Source of the DNA: JAFAVZ01 sp036009105
Lineage (GTDB): Bacteria; Acidobacteriota; Thermoanaerobaculia; Gp7-AA8
Assembly: GCA_036009105.1 (NCBI GenBank)
Contig: DASYMJ010000235.1
Span: forward strand, 1 to 27,383
Direction: 5' to 3'
Length of the DNA: 27,383 nt
A model generated the notes under the pieces. It had not been told where the DNA came from, did not search any database, and saw nothing but the letters and a program-made list of their open reading frames with translations. Both the position numbers and the translations under genes were made by a program. Shown here piece by piece: positions 16,094-22,749 of this stretch. Position 1 is the first letter of the stretch; the number at the start of each line of letters is the position of its first letter.

Positions 16094-16991
16094 CCTTCTG
16101 CAGGGCAACGTCGAGAGCTTCGGCCGCCGGCGACGGAACGTCGGGCTGAATGCCGGCGCGATCCCAACTCTTGTCCGACTCCGCGGCCATGGCATGCGCC
16201 ATGGGGATGAAGACGGAGAACAGCTCGGTGGCCCGGCGATAGCGGCCGGCGTTCGCCCCTCCGCGCGTCCGCTCGCCGACGATGACGGCGCGGCCGAGCT
16301 GCTGCAGCGAAAAGGCGAAGCCCTCCGCCGCGGAGAACGTTTCCCGGCTGGTCAGGATGAAGAGCGGCGTCTTGACCAGGCGCCGGCCGGGCACGTAGGG
16401 CAGCGTGCGGTCGTCCGTCGTCCGGTTCTCCGCGCGGCGGAAGGTGCGGGACAGCAGCGTTCGCTGCTCGAAGAAGTAGGTGGCGAGGAAGTGCACCATG
16501 TCGCCGGTGCCGCCGCCATTGCGGCGCAGATCGATGATGACGGCATCGGCATTGGCCAGGAACTCCATCGCCGCGGCCGCGGTGTCGCCCGCCACCTCGG
16601 GCGGCGGGAAGGAGCGGAGGTCGAGGTACCCGATGTTCCCTTCCATGATCTCGACACGGGCGAAGTCGAAGTTCCGCCGCCGCAGCGGCTCGAGCCAGTC
16701 GGGCTGCGCCGGCGTCGCCAAGGGCGCAGCCTCCGCCCGCCGCACGACGACCTCCAGATGTTCGTCCTCACCGAGGCGGCGCAGGTCGGCGGTGAGCGCG
16801 GCGGCGAAGGCGTCCGGATCGTTCAGCGCGTCATAGGCGCCGCTGGCCTGACGCGCGCGCAGCTCGCCGGCCACGCGGTGGGCGGTGGCTTCGAAGACGT
16901 AGTTCTCATCGATCAGCGCGGCGATCTTCTCGACGGCATCGGCCCGGGCGGTGGAGGTGAGGACTGCGAGGGCAAGCGCGGCGGCGATCAT
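16041..16991 (-). CDS. S41-family serine peptidase (C-terminal-processing/IRBP-like)
   Basis: A 316-aa peptidase of family S41. The N-terminus is a probable signal peptide (MIAAALALAVLTSTARADA), so it should act outside the cytoplasm. An N-terminal helical region precedes the catalytic domain, which has GNIGYLDLRSFPP (about 118-130), DLRRNGGGTGDMVHFLA (154-170), the nucleophile region TSRETFSAAEGFAF with S220, and GERTRGGANAG (about 239-249). No clear PDZ domain is present, unlike CtpA/Prc, which suggests the shorter IRBP-like type. The ATG at 16991 is preceded by GGGAG at very short spacing, so the start is moderately certain. The gene lies 97 bp after the AraC gene on the same strand, and its 3' end overlaps the M50-like gene. 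Confidence 0.85.
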   Translation of the reverse strand: MIAAALALAVLTSTARADAVEKIAALIDENYVFEATAHRVAGELRARQASGAYDALNDPDAFAAALTADLRRLGEDEHLEVVVRRAEAAPLATPAQPDWLEPLRRRNFDFARVEIMEGNIGYLDLRSFPPPEVAGDTAAAAMEFLANADAVIIDLRRNGGGTGDMVHFLATYFFEQRTLLSRTFRRAENRTTDDRTLPYVPGRRLVKTPLFILTSRETFSAAEGFAFSLQQLGRAVIVGERTRGGANAGRYRRATELFSVFIPMAHAMAAESDKSWDRAGIQPDVPSPAAEALDVALQKAKQRPAATSLPGAPSPG

Positions 16992-17088
16992 GCTCCCACG
17001 ATGCGTCGGTCATCGCCGGTCGTCTTGAATGGATTTGATCTCCCGCGCGCCCGGGGGAGCAAGGTGCCCGCGGGGCCGAGGAGAGCCA

Positions 17089-17862
17089 TCAGGACGCCAG
17101 TAGCGTGCGGTAGGCGAGGGGCGAGAATCCCATCGCCGCGCGGAAGACCCGGCAGAGATGGCTCTGGTCGGCGAAGCCGGCGGCCAGCGCGACCTCGGCC
17201 AGCGGCATCCGCGACGAGGCGAGGAGCTCCGCCGCGCGATTCGCGCGCAGCATGCGCAGGTGCTCGCCCATCGTCGTTCCATGAGCGCGCCGGAACGCGC
17301 GGGCGAGAGAGGCCGGATCGACTCCGACGCGCGCCGCGACCTGGCGCAACCGCAGCCGCTCGCAGAACTCCGTCCGCAGGATCGCCGATGCCGCACGGAC
17401 GCACGATGACGCGGCGGCCTGCGGCGCGTCGGGCCCAATGCTGTCGCCGAACGCCCAAAGCAATTCGCGCATCGTATCCACCTCGGCCAGGCGATACGCG
17501 CGGTACAGGCGGAGCAGGATGCGCACCCCGTCGCCGCCATGCAGGATGCGCAAACCGCCTGCGTGGCCGGAGGCGGACGGTGCGAACGTGACGACCATCG
17601 CCCGCGCGCCGGATGGGGCGATCCGGTTCGCGTGCGCGATGCCGGCCGGCGTCATCACCGCGCTCGCGCTCGGCGCCACGTCGTGCGCGCCGCCAGCCTC
17701 CACGTCGTAATGGCCGGTCAGCGTCAGCGCCACATAGGTACTCGCATGAGTATGCGGTTCGTAAAGCGCGGACGGCGGATAGGTCACGACCGCGACGGCG
17801 AATCCGTCATCGGCGATCACCCCGTCGGGCTGCCCGAGCGTGGCGATCGCCGGCGCGGTCAT
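17089..17862 (-). CDS. AraC-family transcriptional regulator
   Basis: A 257-aa regulator. The N-terminal half is a cupin-like sensor (YEPHTHASTYVALTLTGHYD, with H37 and H39, and a later PAGIAHANRI). The C-terminal half, about residues 155-257, carries the double helix-turn-helix of the AraC family (LRQVAARVGVDPASLARAFR and MPLAEVALAAGFADQSHL, then FRAAMGFSPLAYR). The ATG at 17862 overlaps the stop of the aminotransferase gene (ATGA), so it is translated from the same mRNA and probably controls that gene or senses a related metabolite. A longer open frame upstream runs antisense-frame through the aminotransferase gene and was rejected. The inducer is unknown. Confidence 0.9.
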   Translation of the reverse strand: MTAPAIATLGQPDGVIADDGFAVAVVTYPPSALYEPHTHASTYVALTLTGHYDVEAGGAHDVAPSASAVMTPAGIAHANRIAPSGARAMVVTFAPSASGHAGGLRILHGGDGVRILLRLYRAYRLAEVDTMRELLWAFGDSIGPDAPQAAASSCVRAASAILRTEFCERLRLRQVAARVGVDPASLARAFRRAHGTTMGEHLRMLRANRAAELLASSRMPLAEVALAAGFADQSHLCRVFRAAMGFSPLAYRTLLAS

Positions 17863-19145
17863 CGCAGCGTTTCCAGCGCCGCCCGCACGCGTGCCAGTCC
17901 GGCCTCGATGTCCTGCAGCGAGACGGCGCCGGCGCTGAGGCGGAACCAGCCGGTCTCCTCTTTCAGGCCGAACGCCTGGAAGGGGACGACGGCGAAGCCG
18001 GCCTTCTCCAGCAGCAGCCGGCGGATCTCCTCGTTCGACGACAGGCCGTGGCGGCCGATGAGATCGAACTGCACCGATAGATAGATGGCGCCCTGGGGGG
18101 CGATGGCGCGCACCGGGAGGCCGTCCCGGCGCATCGCCTCGATGCCGTCGTGCAGCAGGTCGAGGCGGAGGCGCAGCTCGCGGATCATGTTCTCGTGGAA
18201 GGCGGCGATCGCGTCGTGCTCGCCGAGGAAGCGGGCGGTGGCGATCTGCTCGGCGCGGGGGGCCCAGGCGCCGATGTGGCCGATGATGTCGCGCATGCGC
18301 GCGGTGACGTACGGCGGCGCGACGGTCCAGCCGACGCGCAGGCCGGTCGCGGCGAACGCCTTGGAGATGCCGTCCACGAAAATCGTCCAGGCGGCGGACT
18401 CGGGCACCAGCTGCGGCGGCGCGAAGTGGCGGTTGTCGCCGAAAGTCAGCATCCAGTAGACCTGGTCCCACATCAGGAACAGCGCCCGCTCGCCGCCGGC
18501 GGCGCGGCGCCGGTTCTCATCCACCACGAGCCGCGCGATGCGCTCCACCTCTTCGCGCGCCATCACCGTGCCGGTCGGGTTGAGCGGCGTGTTGATGGCG
18601 ATCAGGCGCGCGTCCTTGATGTGCGGCCGCAGCTGCTCGGCCGTCGGCAGGAAGTTCGTCTCCGGCCCCACGACCAGCTCCACCGGCACCCCGCGCATCA
18701 GGTAGGTGTAGTGATTGTTGTTCCAGGAGGGCGTGGGGTAGACGACCTTGTCGCCCGGATCGACCACCGCGGCGTACGCGGCATAGATGATCGGTCGCGA
18801 GCCGCCGGCGATGAGCGTCGACTCCAGCGGATAGACCAGGCCGAGCTCGCGGCCGAAGAACTCGATGACCCCCTTGCGCAACTCGAGGGTGCCGTCCGAC
18901 GGCGGGTAGTTCGTCTGCCCGGCGGCGAGCGCTTCCTCGATCAGCTCGCGCAGGCGGGTGGGGATGCGGAACTCGCTCGGCGCGAAGTCGCCCACGGTCA
19001 GGTCCGCGATGGCGCGGCCGGACGTCTTCATGGCCCGCACCTCGCCGGCGATCTTCAGCACCTCCGACCCGACCAGGCCGCGGGCCAGCCCCGATAGACA
19101 GAGGTCCTCGCGGTCGGTGGTGAGCGGAAGGTCGGCGATGGTCAT
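17859..19145 (-). CDS. Class I/II pyridoxal-phosphate aminotransferase
   Basis: A 428-aa fold-type I PLP enzyme of the aspartate-aminotransferase-like superfamily. It has GGSRPIIYAAYAAVVDPGDKV (cofactor phosphate region), INTPLNPTGTV, and the PLP Schiff-base lysine K262 in DGISKAFAATGLRVGW, followed by an arginine-containing C-terminal domain. The N-terminus (SEVLKIAGEVRAM, DLTVGDFAPSEFRIP) is typical of the group that also includes pyridoxal-dependent aspartate/tyrosine-type enzymes, so the substrate cannot be named. The start at 19145 lies 9 nt after a TACAAT box and has no Shine-Dalgarno. It overlaps the AraC gene by 4 bases. The gene is separated from the upstream glycosyltransferase gene by a heptamer-built hairpin. 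Confidence 0.92.
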   Translation of the reverse strand: MTIADLPLTTDREDLCLSGLARGLVGSEVLKIAGEVRAMKTSGRAIADLTVGDFAPSEFRIPTRLRELIEEALAAGQTNYPPSDGTLELRKGVIEFFGRELGLVYPLESTLIAGGSRPIIYAAYAAVVDPGDKVVYPTPSWNNNHYTYLMRGVPVELVVGPETNFLPTAEQLRPHIKDARLIAINTPLNPTGTVMAREEVERIARLVVDENRRRAAGGERALFLMWDQVYWMLTFGDNRHFAPPQLVPESAAWTIFVDGISKAFAATGLRVGWTVAPPYVTARMRDIIGHIGAWAPRAEQIATARFLGEHDAIAAFHENMIRELRLRLDLLHDGIEAMRRDGLPVRAIAPQGAIYLSVQFDLIGRHGLSSNEEIRRLLLEKAGFAVVPFQAFGLKEETGWFRLSAGAVSLQDIEAGLARVRAALETLR

Positions 19146-19154
19146 TTGGGGGGG

Positions 19155-19160
19155 ATTGTA
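19155..19160 (-). promoter_or_regulatory. -10 box (TACAAT) for the aminotransferase-AraC operon
   Basis: TACAAT on the minus strand is followed by 9 nt (a run of seven C then AA) and the ATG at 19145. No Shine-Dalgarno is present. Confidence 0.5.
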
Positions 19161-19163
19161 TCG

Positions 19164-19215
19164 GTTGTCAGTTGTCGGTTGTCAGTGGAGCTACCGACAA
19201 CTGACAACCGACAAC
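19164..19215. repeat. Heptamer-built hairpin H2
   Basis: Tandem GTTGTC(A/G) units (19164-19186) face inverted copies (about 19193-19215). The best pairing is a perfect 16-bp stem between 19171-19186 and 19200-19215. The stop codon of the upstream minus-strand glycosyltransferase (19217-19215) touches the arm. The two registers suggest that repeat units were gained or lost by slippage. Confidence 0.85.
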
Positions 19216-19961
19216 TACTTCCTATACGCCTTCCGAATCTTCCGCAGATCCCGCAGCGCGCGCAAAAAGTCCGTCGACTTTACCTTCGAGCCGTGCACGT
19301 CGTGCCAGACGCGGATGGGCAGCTCGTAGATCGACTTCGCGGCCCGGTCGCGGCCGAGGAGCTTTACGTAGCGGGCGATGATCTCGACGTCGAAGATCCA
19401 GCGGGAGAGGAAGGGGGTCGAGAACACCGCGCGCAGGTTCTCGCCGGTGCGGAAGAGCTTGGCGCCGCATTGGGTGTCGTAGACGGCCAGGCCGAGGGTC
19501 TGGGAGATGAGCGTGGCGCCGACGCGGCCGAAGTAGTGGCGGGAGGGATTGCGGCTGATCTCCCGCCCCAGGAGGCGGACCCGGGCGCCGAAGACCATCT
19601 GGATCTCCGGGCGGGCGGCAAAGACGTCGAGGAACGAGGGCAGCTCGGAGAGCGGGGTGGCGAGGTCGGCGTCCCAGAAACCGATGAGGTCGGCACCCCG
19701 TTCGGCGGCGGCGAGGATGCCCCGGCGCACCGCTTCCGCCTTCCCCTCGTTCTGCTCCAGGTTCACCACCAGGAACCGGCTCGGATCCTCGGCGTGCAGC
19801 GCTTGGAGGACGCGCAGCGTGCCGTCGGCGGAGCCGTCGTTGACGAAGCAGAAGTCGACGCGGTGGCCGTCCGCGGCGAAGCGGCGGAACTGCTCGACGT
19901 CGAGGCGCTGCTCCTCGTTGTAGCAGGGGACCACGATCACCACGTTCGGCACGGCGCGCAT
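19215..19961 (-). CDS. Family 2 glycosyltransferase (dolichyl-phosphate glucosyltransferase-like)
   Basis: A 248-aa GT-A fold glycosyltransferase. It starts with VVIVVPCYNEEQRLD, has NDGSADGT (41-48), the metal/nucleotide-sugar binding D97-A-D99 in FWDADLATP, and a C-terminal region with DTQCGAKLFR and WIFDVEIIARY that is typical of polyprenyl-phosphate hexosyltransferases. No transmembrane helix is visible, so it would act at the cytoplasmic membrane surface. The ATG at 19961 is preferred to a TTG at 19988 because it begins directly at the family N-terminus. It probably moves sugar to a lipid or glycan; donor and acceptor are unknown. A divergent hydrolase gene and a palindrome lie upstream. 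Confidence 0.88.
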   Translation of the reverse strand: MRAVPNVVIVVPCYNEEQRLDVEQFRRFAADGHRVDFCFVNDGSADGTLRVLQALHAEDPSRFLVVNLEQNEGKAEAVRRGILAAAERGADLIGFWDADLATPLSELPSFLDVFAARPEIQMVFGARVRLLGREISRNPSRHYFGRVGATLISQTLGLAVYDTQCGAKLFRTGENLRAVFSTPFLSRWIFDVEIIARYVKLLGRDRAAKSIYELPIRVWHDVHGSKVKSTDFLRALRDLRKIRKAYRK

Positions 19962-20019
19962 TCTGGAGGGGCGGGGACGGGAGCGCAATAGAATGTGCGA
20001 GCCGAACGCGGCAACGACT

Positions 20020-20035
20020 GGTCAAGATCTTGACC
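20020..20035. promoter_or_regulatory. 16-bp perfect palindrome, candidate operator
   Basis: GGTCAAGATCTTGACC is a perfect palindrome in the gap between divergent genes. It overlaps a second palindrome, TGACCGGTCA (20031-20040), and a TTGACC hexamer that could be the -35 of the downstream hydrolase gene (-10 candidate GATTTA at 20054-20059). A dimeric regulator site is inferred. Confidence 0.45.
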
Positions 20036-20070
20036 GGTCAGCGAAATGACCCCGATTTACGAGAGGAACG

Positions 20071-20700
20071 ATGCCTGAACTGCGCGAGGAGTCAGTGGAG
20101 ACCCCCACCCACGGCCGCATTCTGATCCGCGACGGCGACCCCCGCCGCCTCCTGGTCGGCTTCCACGGCTACGCCGAGAACGCCGAGCGGCACATGACGG
20201 AGCTGCTCCGTCTACCGGGCGTGGAGGGCTGGACCGTGGCCGCCATTCAGGGCCTCCACCGCTTCTACACGAAGAGTGGAGAAGTCGTCGCCAGTTGGAT
20301 GACCAGCCAGAACCGGGAGCTCCTCCTGGCAGACAACATCGCCTACGTCCGCCGGGCGGTAGCCTCCCTCGGCATCCCCGAAACGCTCGTGTTCGCCGGC
20401 TTCTCGCAGGGAACGACCATGGCCTACCGCGCCGCGGCGGCCATCCCCGCCCAGGCGCTGCTCGTCCTCGGCGGCGACCTGCCGGACGACGTCCGTGCAC
20501 AATCCGGTGTGCAGTTGCCGCTCACGCTGGTGGGGCGGGGGAAGGGGGACGAATGGTTCACCGCCGAGAAACTGGAGCGGGACGTGGCGGCGTTGCAGGG
20601 GATGGCTAAAGAGCTGAGAACGCTGGAGTTCGAGGGTGGCCACGTGTGGTCGGAGGAGTTTCGGGTCGCGGCGGGGGAAATCCTGAAGAGGTTGATGTAG
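20071..20700 (+). CDS. Small alpha/beta-hydrolase (phospholipase/carboxylesterase-like)
   Basis: A 209-aa serine hydrolase, the usual size for the phospholipase/carboxylesterase group. Landmarks are the oxyanion-hole stretch LLVGFHGYAEN (27-37), the nucleophile elbow G110-F-S112-Q-G, a candidate acid at D159 in GKGDEWF, and H190 in EGGHVW. There is no signal peptide, so it acts in the cytoplasm on a small ester or lysolipid-like substrate that cannot be specified. The ATG at 20071 follows a good Shine-Dalgarno (GAGAGGA). Its TAG stop is inside the left arm of a REP-like repeat, and uvrC follows. Confidence 0.87.
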   Translation: MPELREESVETPTHGRILIRDGDPRRLLVGFHGYAENAERHMTELLRLPGVEGWTVAAIQGLHRFYTKSGEVVASWMTSQNRELLLADNIAYVRRAVASLGIPETLVFAGFSQGTTMAYRAAAAIPAQALLVLGGDLPDDVRAQSGVQLPLTLVGRGKGDEWFTAEKLERDVAALQGMAKELRTLEFEGGHVWSEEFRVAAGEILKRLM

Positions 20701-20765
20701 GGCAGGCTCTCAGCCGGCCCGGCAATTCTTTGACTATCGGGCCGGCTGAGAGCCGGCCCTACATC
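20694..20765. repeat. REP/BIME-like inverted repeat C, containing a stop codon
   Basis: Arms 20694-20721 and 20738-20765 (28 nt each) pair with one mismatch; the loop is 16 nt. It has the same GGCCGGCTCTCAGCCGGCC core as copies A and B. The hydrolase stop TAG (20698-20700) is part of the repeat. Confidence 0.85.
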
Positions 20766-20810
20766 TTTCCAGGATGACGGCGACGCCTCGACTTGTTGTA
20801 GCACCGCCTC

Positions 20811-22637
20811 ATGTCTTCCGAACCACGTTTCGAGCGGCTGAAGGCGCGTCTCAAGGAGCTCCCCGAACGGCCCGGTGTCTACCTCCACAAGAATGCCGAA
20901 GGGGAGGTCATCTACGTCGGGAAGGCGCGCAATCTACGGAATCGGGTGCAGTCCTACCTAGTGGGGAAAGGTGCGCGCGACGCCAAGACCATGAACCTGG
21001 TCAACGACATCGACGCCATCGATTTCGTGACCACCAATAACGAGCTCGAAGCCATCCTCCTCGAGAACAGCCTCATCAAGACCCACCAGCCGCGGTACAA
21101 CATCCTCCTCCGCGACGACAAGAGCTACCCCTACATCAAAGTCACGGTCTCCGAAGCCTATCCGCGGGTGGTGTTCACCCGGCGGGTGGACCGCAAGAAA
21201 GGCGACCTCTACTACGGCCCCTTCTTCGCCGGCACCGCGCGGCGCATCCTCAAGCTGATCGCCGACCAGTTCAAGCTGCGCAGCTGCGACCTCGACATCG
21301 TCGAAGGAAAGAGCGCGCTCACCCGGCCGTGCCTCTATTACGACATGCATCAGTGTCTCGGCCCGTGCGTGGTCGGCCTGACCACCACGGAGCAGTACCG
21401 CGAAATGGCCGACGACGTCGTCCTCTTCCTCGGCGGCAAGTCGAAGGAGCTGCAGGAGCGGCTGACCCAGCGCATGTACCGCGCGGCGGAGAACGAGAGC
21501 TTCGAAGTCGCGACTTACTACCGCGACCTGATCCGCACCGTGGAGCGCATCCAGGCCGAGCAGCAGGTGGCCTCGGCAGGCGAGGAGGACCAGGACGTCT
21601 GGGGCCTCTACGAGGAGGGCGGCGATGTCGCCGTGCAGCTCTTCGTCCTGCGCGACGGCACGGTGGTCGACCGGCGCGAGCTCTTCTGGGAGAAGGTACA
21701 GGACTACCGGCCGAGCTACTTCCTGAGCGAGGTCCTGCAGCGCTATTACCAGGATAACCTCTTCATTCCACAGGAGATCATCCTGCCCTTCGCCGTGGAG
21801 GACGAGGCGCTGCTGGACGACTGGCTCTCCTCCCAGGCGAACCGGAAGGTGCACGTCCGGGTGCCGCAGCGGGGCAAAGCGGTCGATCGGCTCGAACTGG
21901 TGAATCGCAACGCGCGGCTCTCCCACGAGTCGCGCTTCCGCAAGTCGCAGCAGGACCGGCTCCAGATCGCGGCCCAGCGGCTCGGCCAGGTCCTCGGCTA
22001 CGACCGGGAGATCCAGCGCATCGAGTCGTTCGACATCTCCAACATCCAGGGCAGCGACTCGGTGGCCGGCATGGTGGTCATCGATCGCGGCAAGTGGGAC
22101 AAGAACCAGTACCGCGTCTTCAACATCAAGACGGTGGTGGGGGCGGATGACTTCCGCTCCATGGCCGAGGCGGTGGATCGGCGGTATCGCCGGTTGCTGG
22201 AGGAGGACAAGCCGCTGCCGGACATGATCCTCATCGACGGTGGCCGCGGGCAGCTCAACGCCGCCCTCAATGCGCTGAACCGGTTGGGCATCGAGGACAT
22301 CCCCATCGCCGGACTGGCCAAGCGGGAGGAAGAGATTTATGTGCCGGAGCGGGACGAGCCGATCCGGCTGGAGCGCCGCGATCCCGCCCTGCAGCTCCTG
22401 CAGATGGTGCGCGACGAGACGCACCGCTTCGCCGTCTCATCCCACCGCCGCCGCCGCTCCAAGCGCGTGCTGCACAGCGAGCTGGACGACATGCCGGGCA
22501 TCGGCGAGAAGCGCCGCCGCCTCCTCATCGAGCGTTTCGGCAGCGTCTCCGGCGTGAAGCAGGCCTCCATGCAGGACCTGATGAACCTGCTGGGGAGGAA
22601 CGTGGGGCAGAGGTTGTATGACGAATTGCATGGATAG
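20811..22637 (+). CDS. uvrC: Excinuclease ABC subunit C
   Basis: A 608-aa UvrC, the dual-incision nuclease of nucleotide excision repair, which cuts 3' and 5' of the lesion held by UvrB. The N-terminal GIY-YIG nuclease is seen as GVY (22-24) and YVG (35-37) with KARNLRNRV. A UVR motif (YRAAENESFEVATYYRDLI, about 223-241) binds UvrB. The RNase-H-like endonuclease has ESFDISNIQGSDSVAGMVV and ILIDGGRGQLNAAL, and the C-terminal tandem HhH includes DDMPGIGEKRRRLLIERFGS. The length is normal and all domains are present. The ATG at 20811 has no strong Shine-Dalgarno. The stop at 22635-22637 overlaps hairpin H3. Confidence 0.97.
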   Translation: MSSEPRFERLKARLKELPERPGVYLHKNAEGEVIYVGKARNLRNRVQSYLVGKGARDAKTMNLVNDIDAIDFVTTNNELEAILLENSLIKTHQPRYNILLRDDKSYPYIKVTVSEAYPRVVFTRRVDRKKGDLYYGPFFAGTARRILKLIADQFKLRSCDLDIVEGKSALTRPCLYYDMHQCLGPCVVGLTTTEQYREMADDVVLFLGGKSKELQERLTQRMYRAAENESFEVATYYRDLIRTVERIQAEQQVASAGEEDQDVWGLYEEGGDVAVQLFVLRDGTVVDRRELFWEKVQDYRPSYFLSEVLQRYYQDNLFIPQEIILPFAVEDEALLDDWLSSQANRKVHVRVPQRGKAVDRLELVNRNARLSHESRFRKSQQDRLQIAAQRLGQVLGYDREIQRIESFDISNIQGSDSVAGMVVIDRGKWDKNQYRVFNIKTVVGADDFRSMAEAVDRRYRRLLEEDKPLPDMILIDGGRGQLNAALNALNRLGIEDIPIAGLAKREEEIYVPERDEPIRLERRDPALQLLQMVRDETHRFAVSSHRRRRSKRVLHSELDDMPGIGEKRRRLLIERFGSVSGVKQASMQDLMNLLGRNVGQRLYDELHG

Positions 22638-22695
22638 TTGCTGGTTGCTGGTAGAACGCCGAGGGCAAGCAACTAGTAACCAGCAACCAGCAACT
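22636..22695. repeat. Heptamer-built hairpin H3 after uvrC
   Basis: A perfect 17-bp stem (22636-22652 with 22679-22695) is built from GTTGCTG repeats. The 26-nt loop contains further degenerate units. The uvrC TAG overlaps the first two bases of the arm. A GATAAT box for the next gene starts 6 nt after it. Confidence 0.87.
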
Positions 22696-22700
22696 GCTGC

Positions 22701-22706
22701 GATAAT
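22701..22706 (+). promoter_or_regulatory. -10 box (GATAAT) for the DUF4388 gene
   Basis: GATAAT lies 43 nt before the ATG at 22750, leaving a normal leader that contains GAAAGG 9 nt before the start. The -35 position would fall in hairpin H3 and shows no consensus. Confidence 0.4.
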
Positions 22707-22749
22707 CCCTCCCCGGGCCTAACGCATCGCAGTTGAAAGGTTTGTGAGC

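Noticed and set aside
17041..17060. CTCCC...GGGAG dyad after the AraC gene as a terminator
   Set aside because: The stem is only about 5 bp with a large loop and there is no T-tract, so chance is likely in this composition.
17863..18471. N-terminal extension of the AraC protein through the aminotransferase gene
   Set aside because: The extension is an off-frame shadow of the aminotransferase; the ATG at 17862 with ATGA overlap is the natural start.
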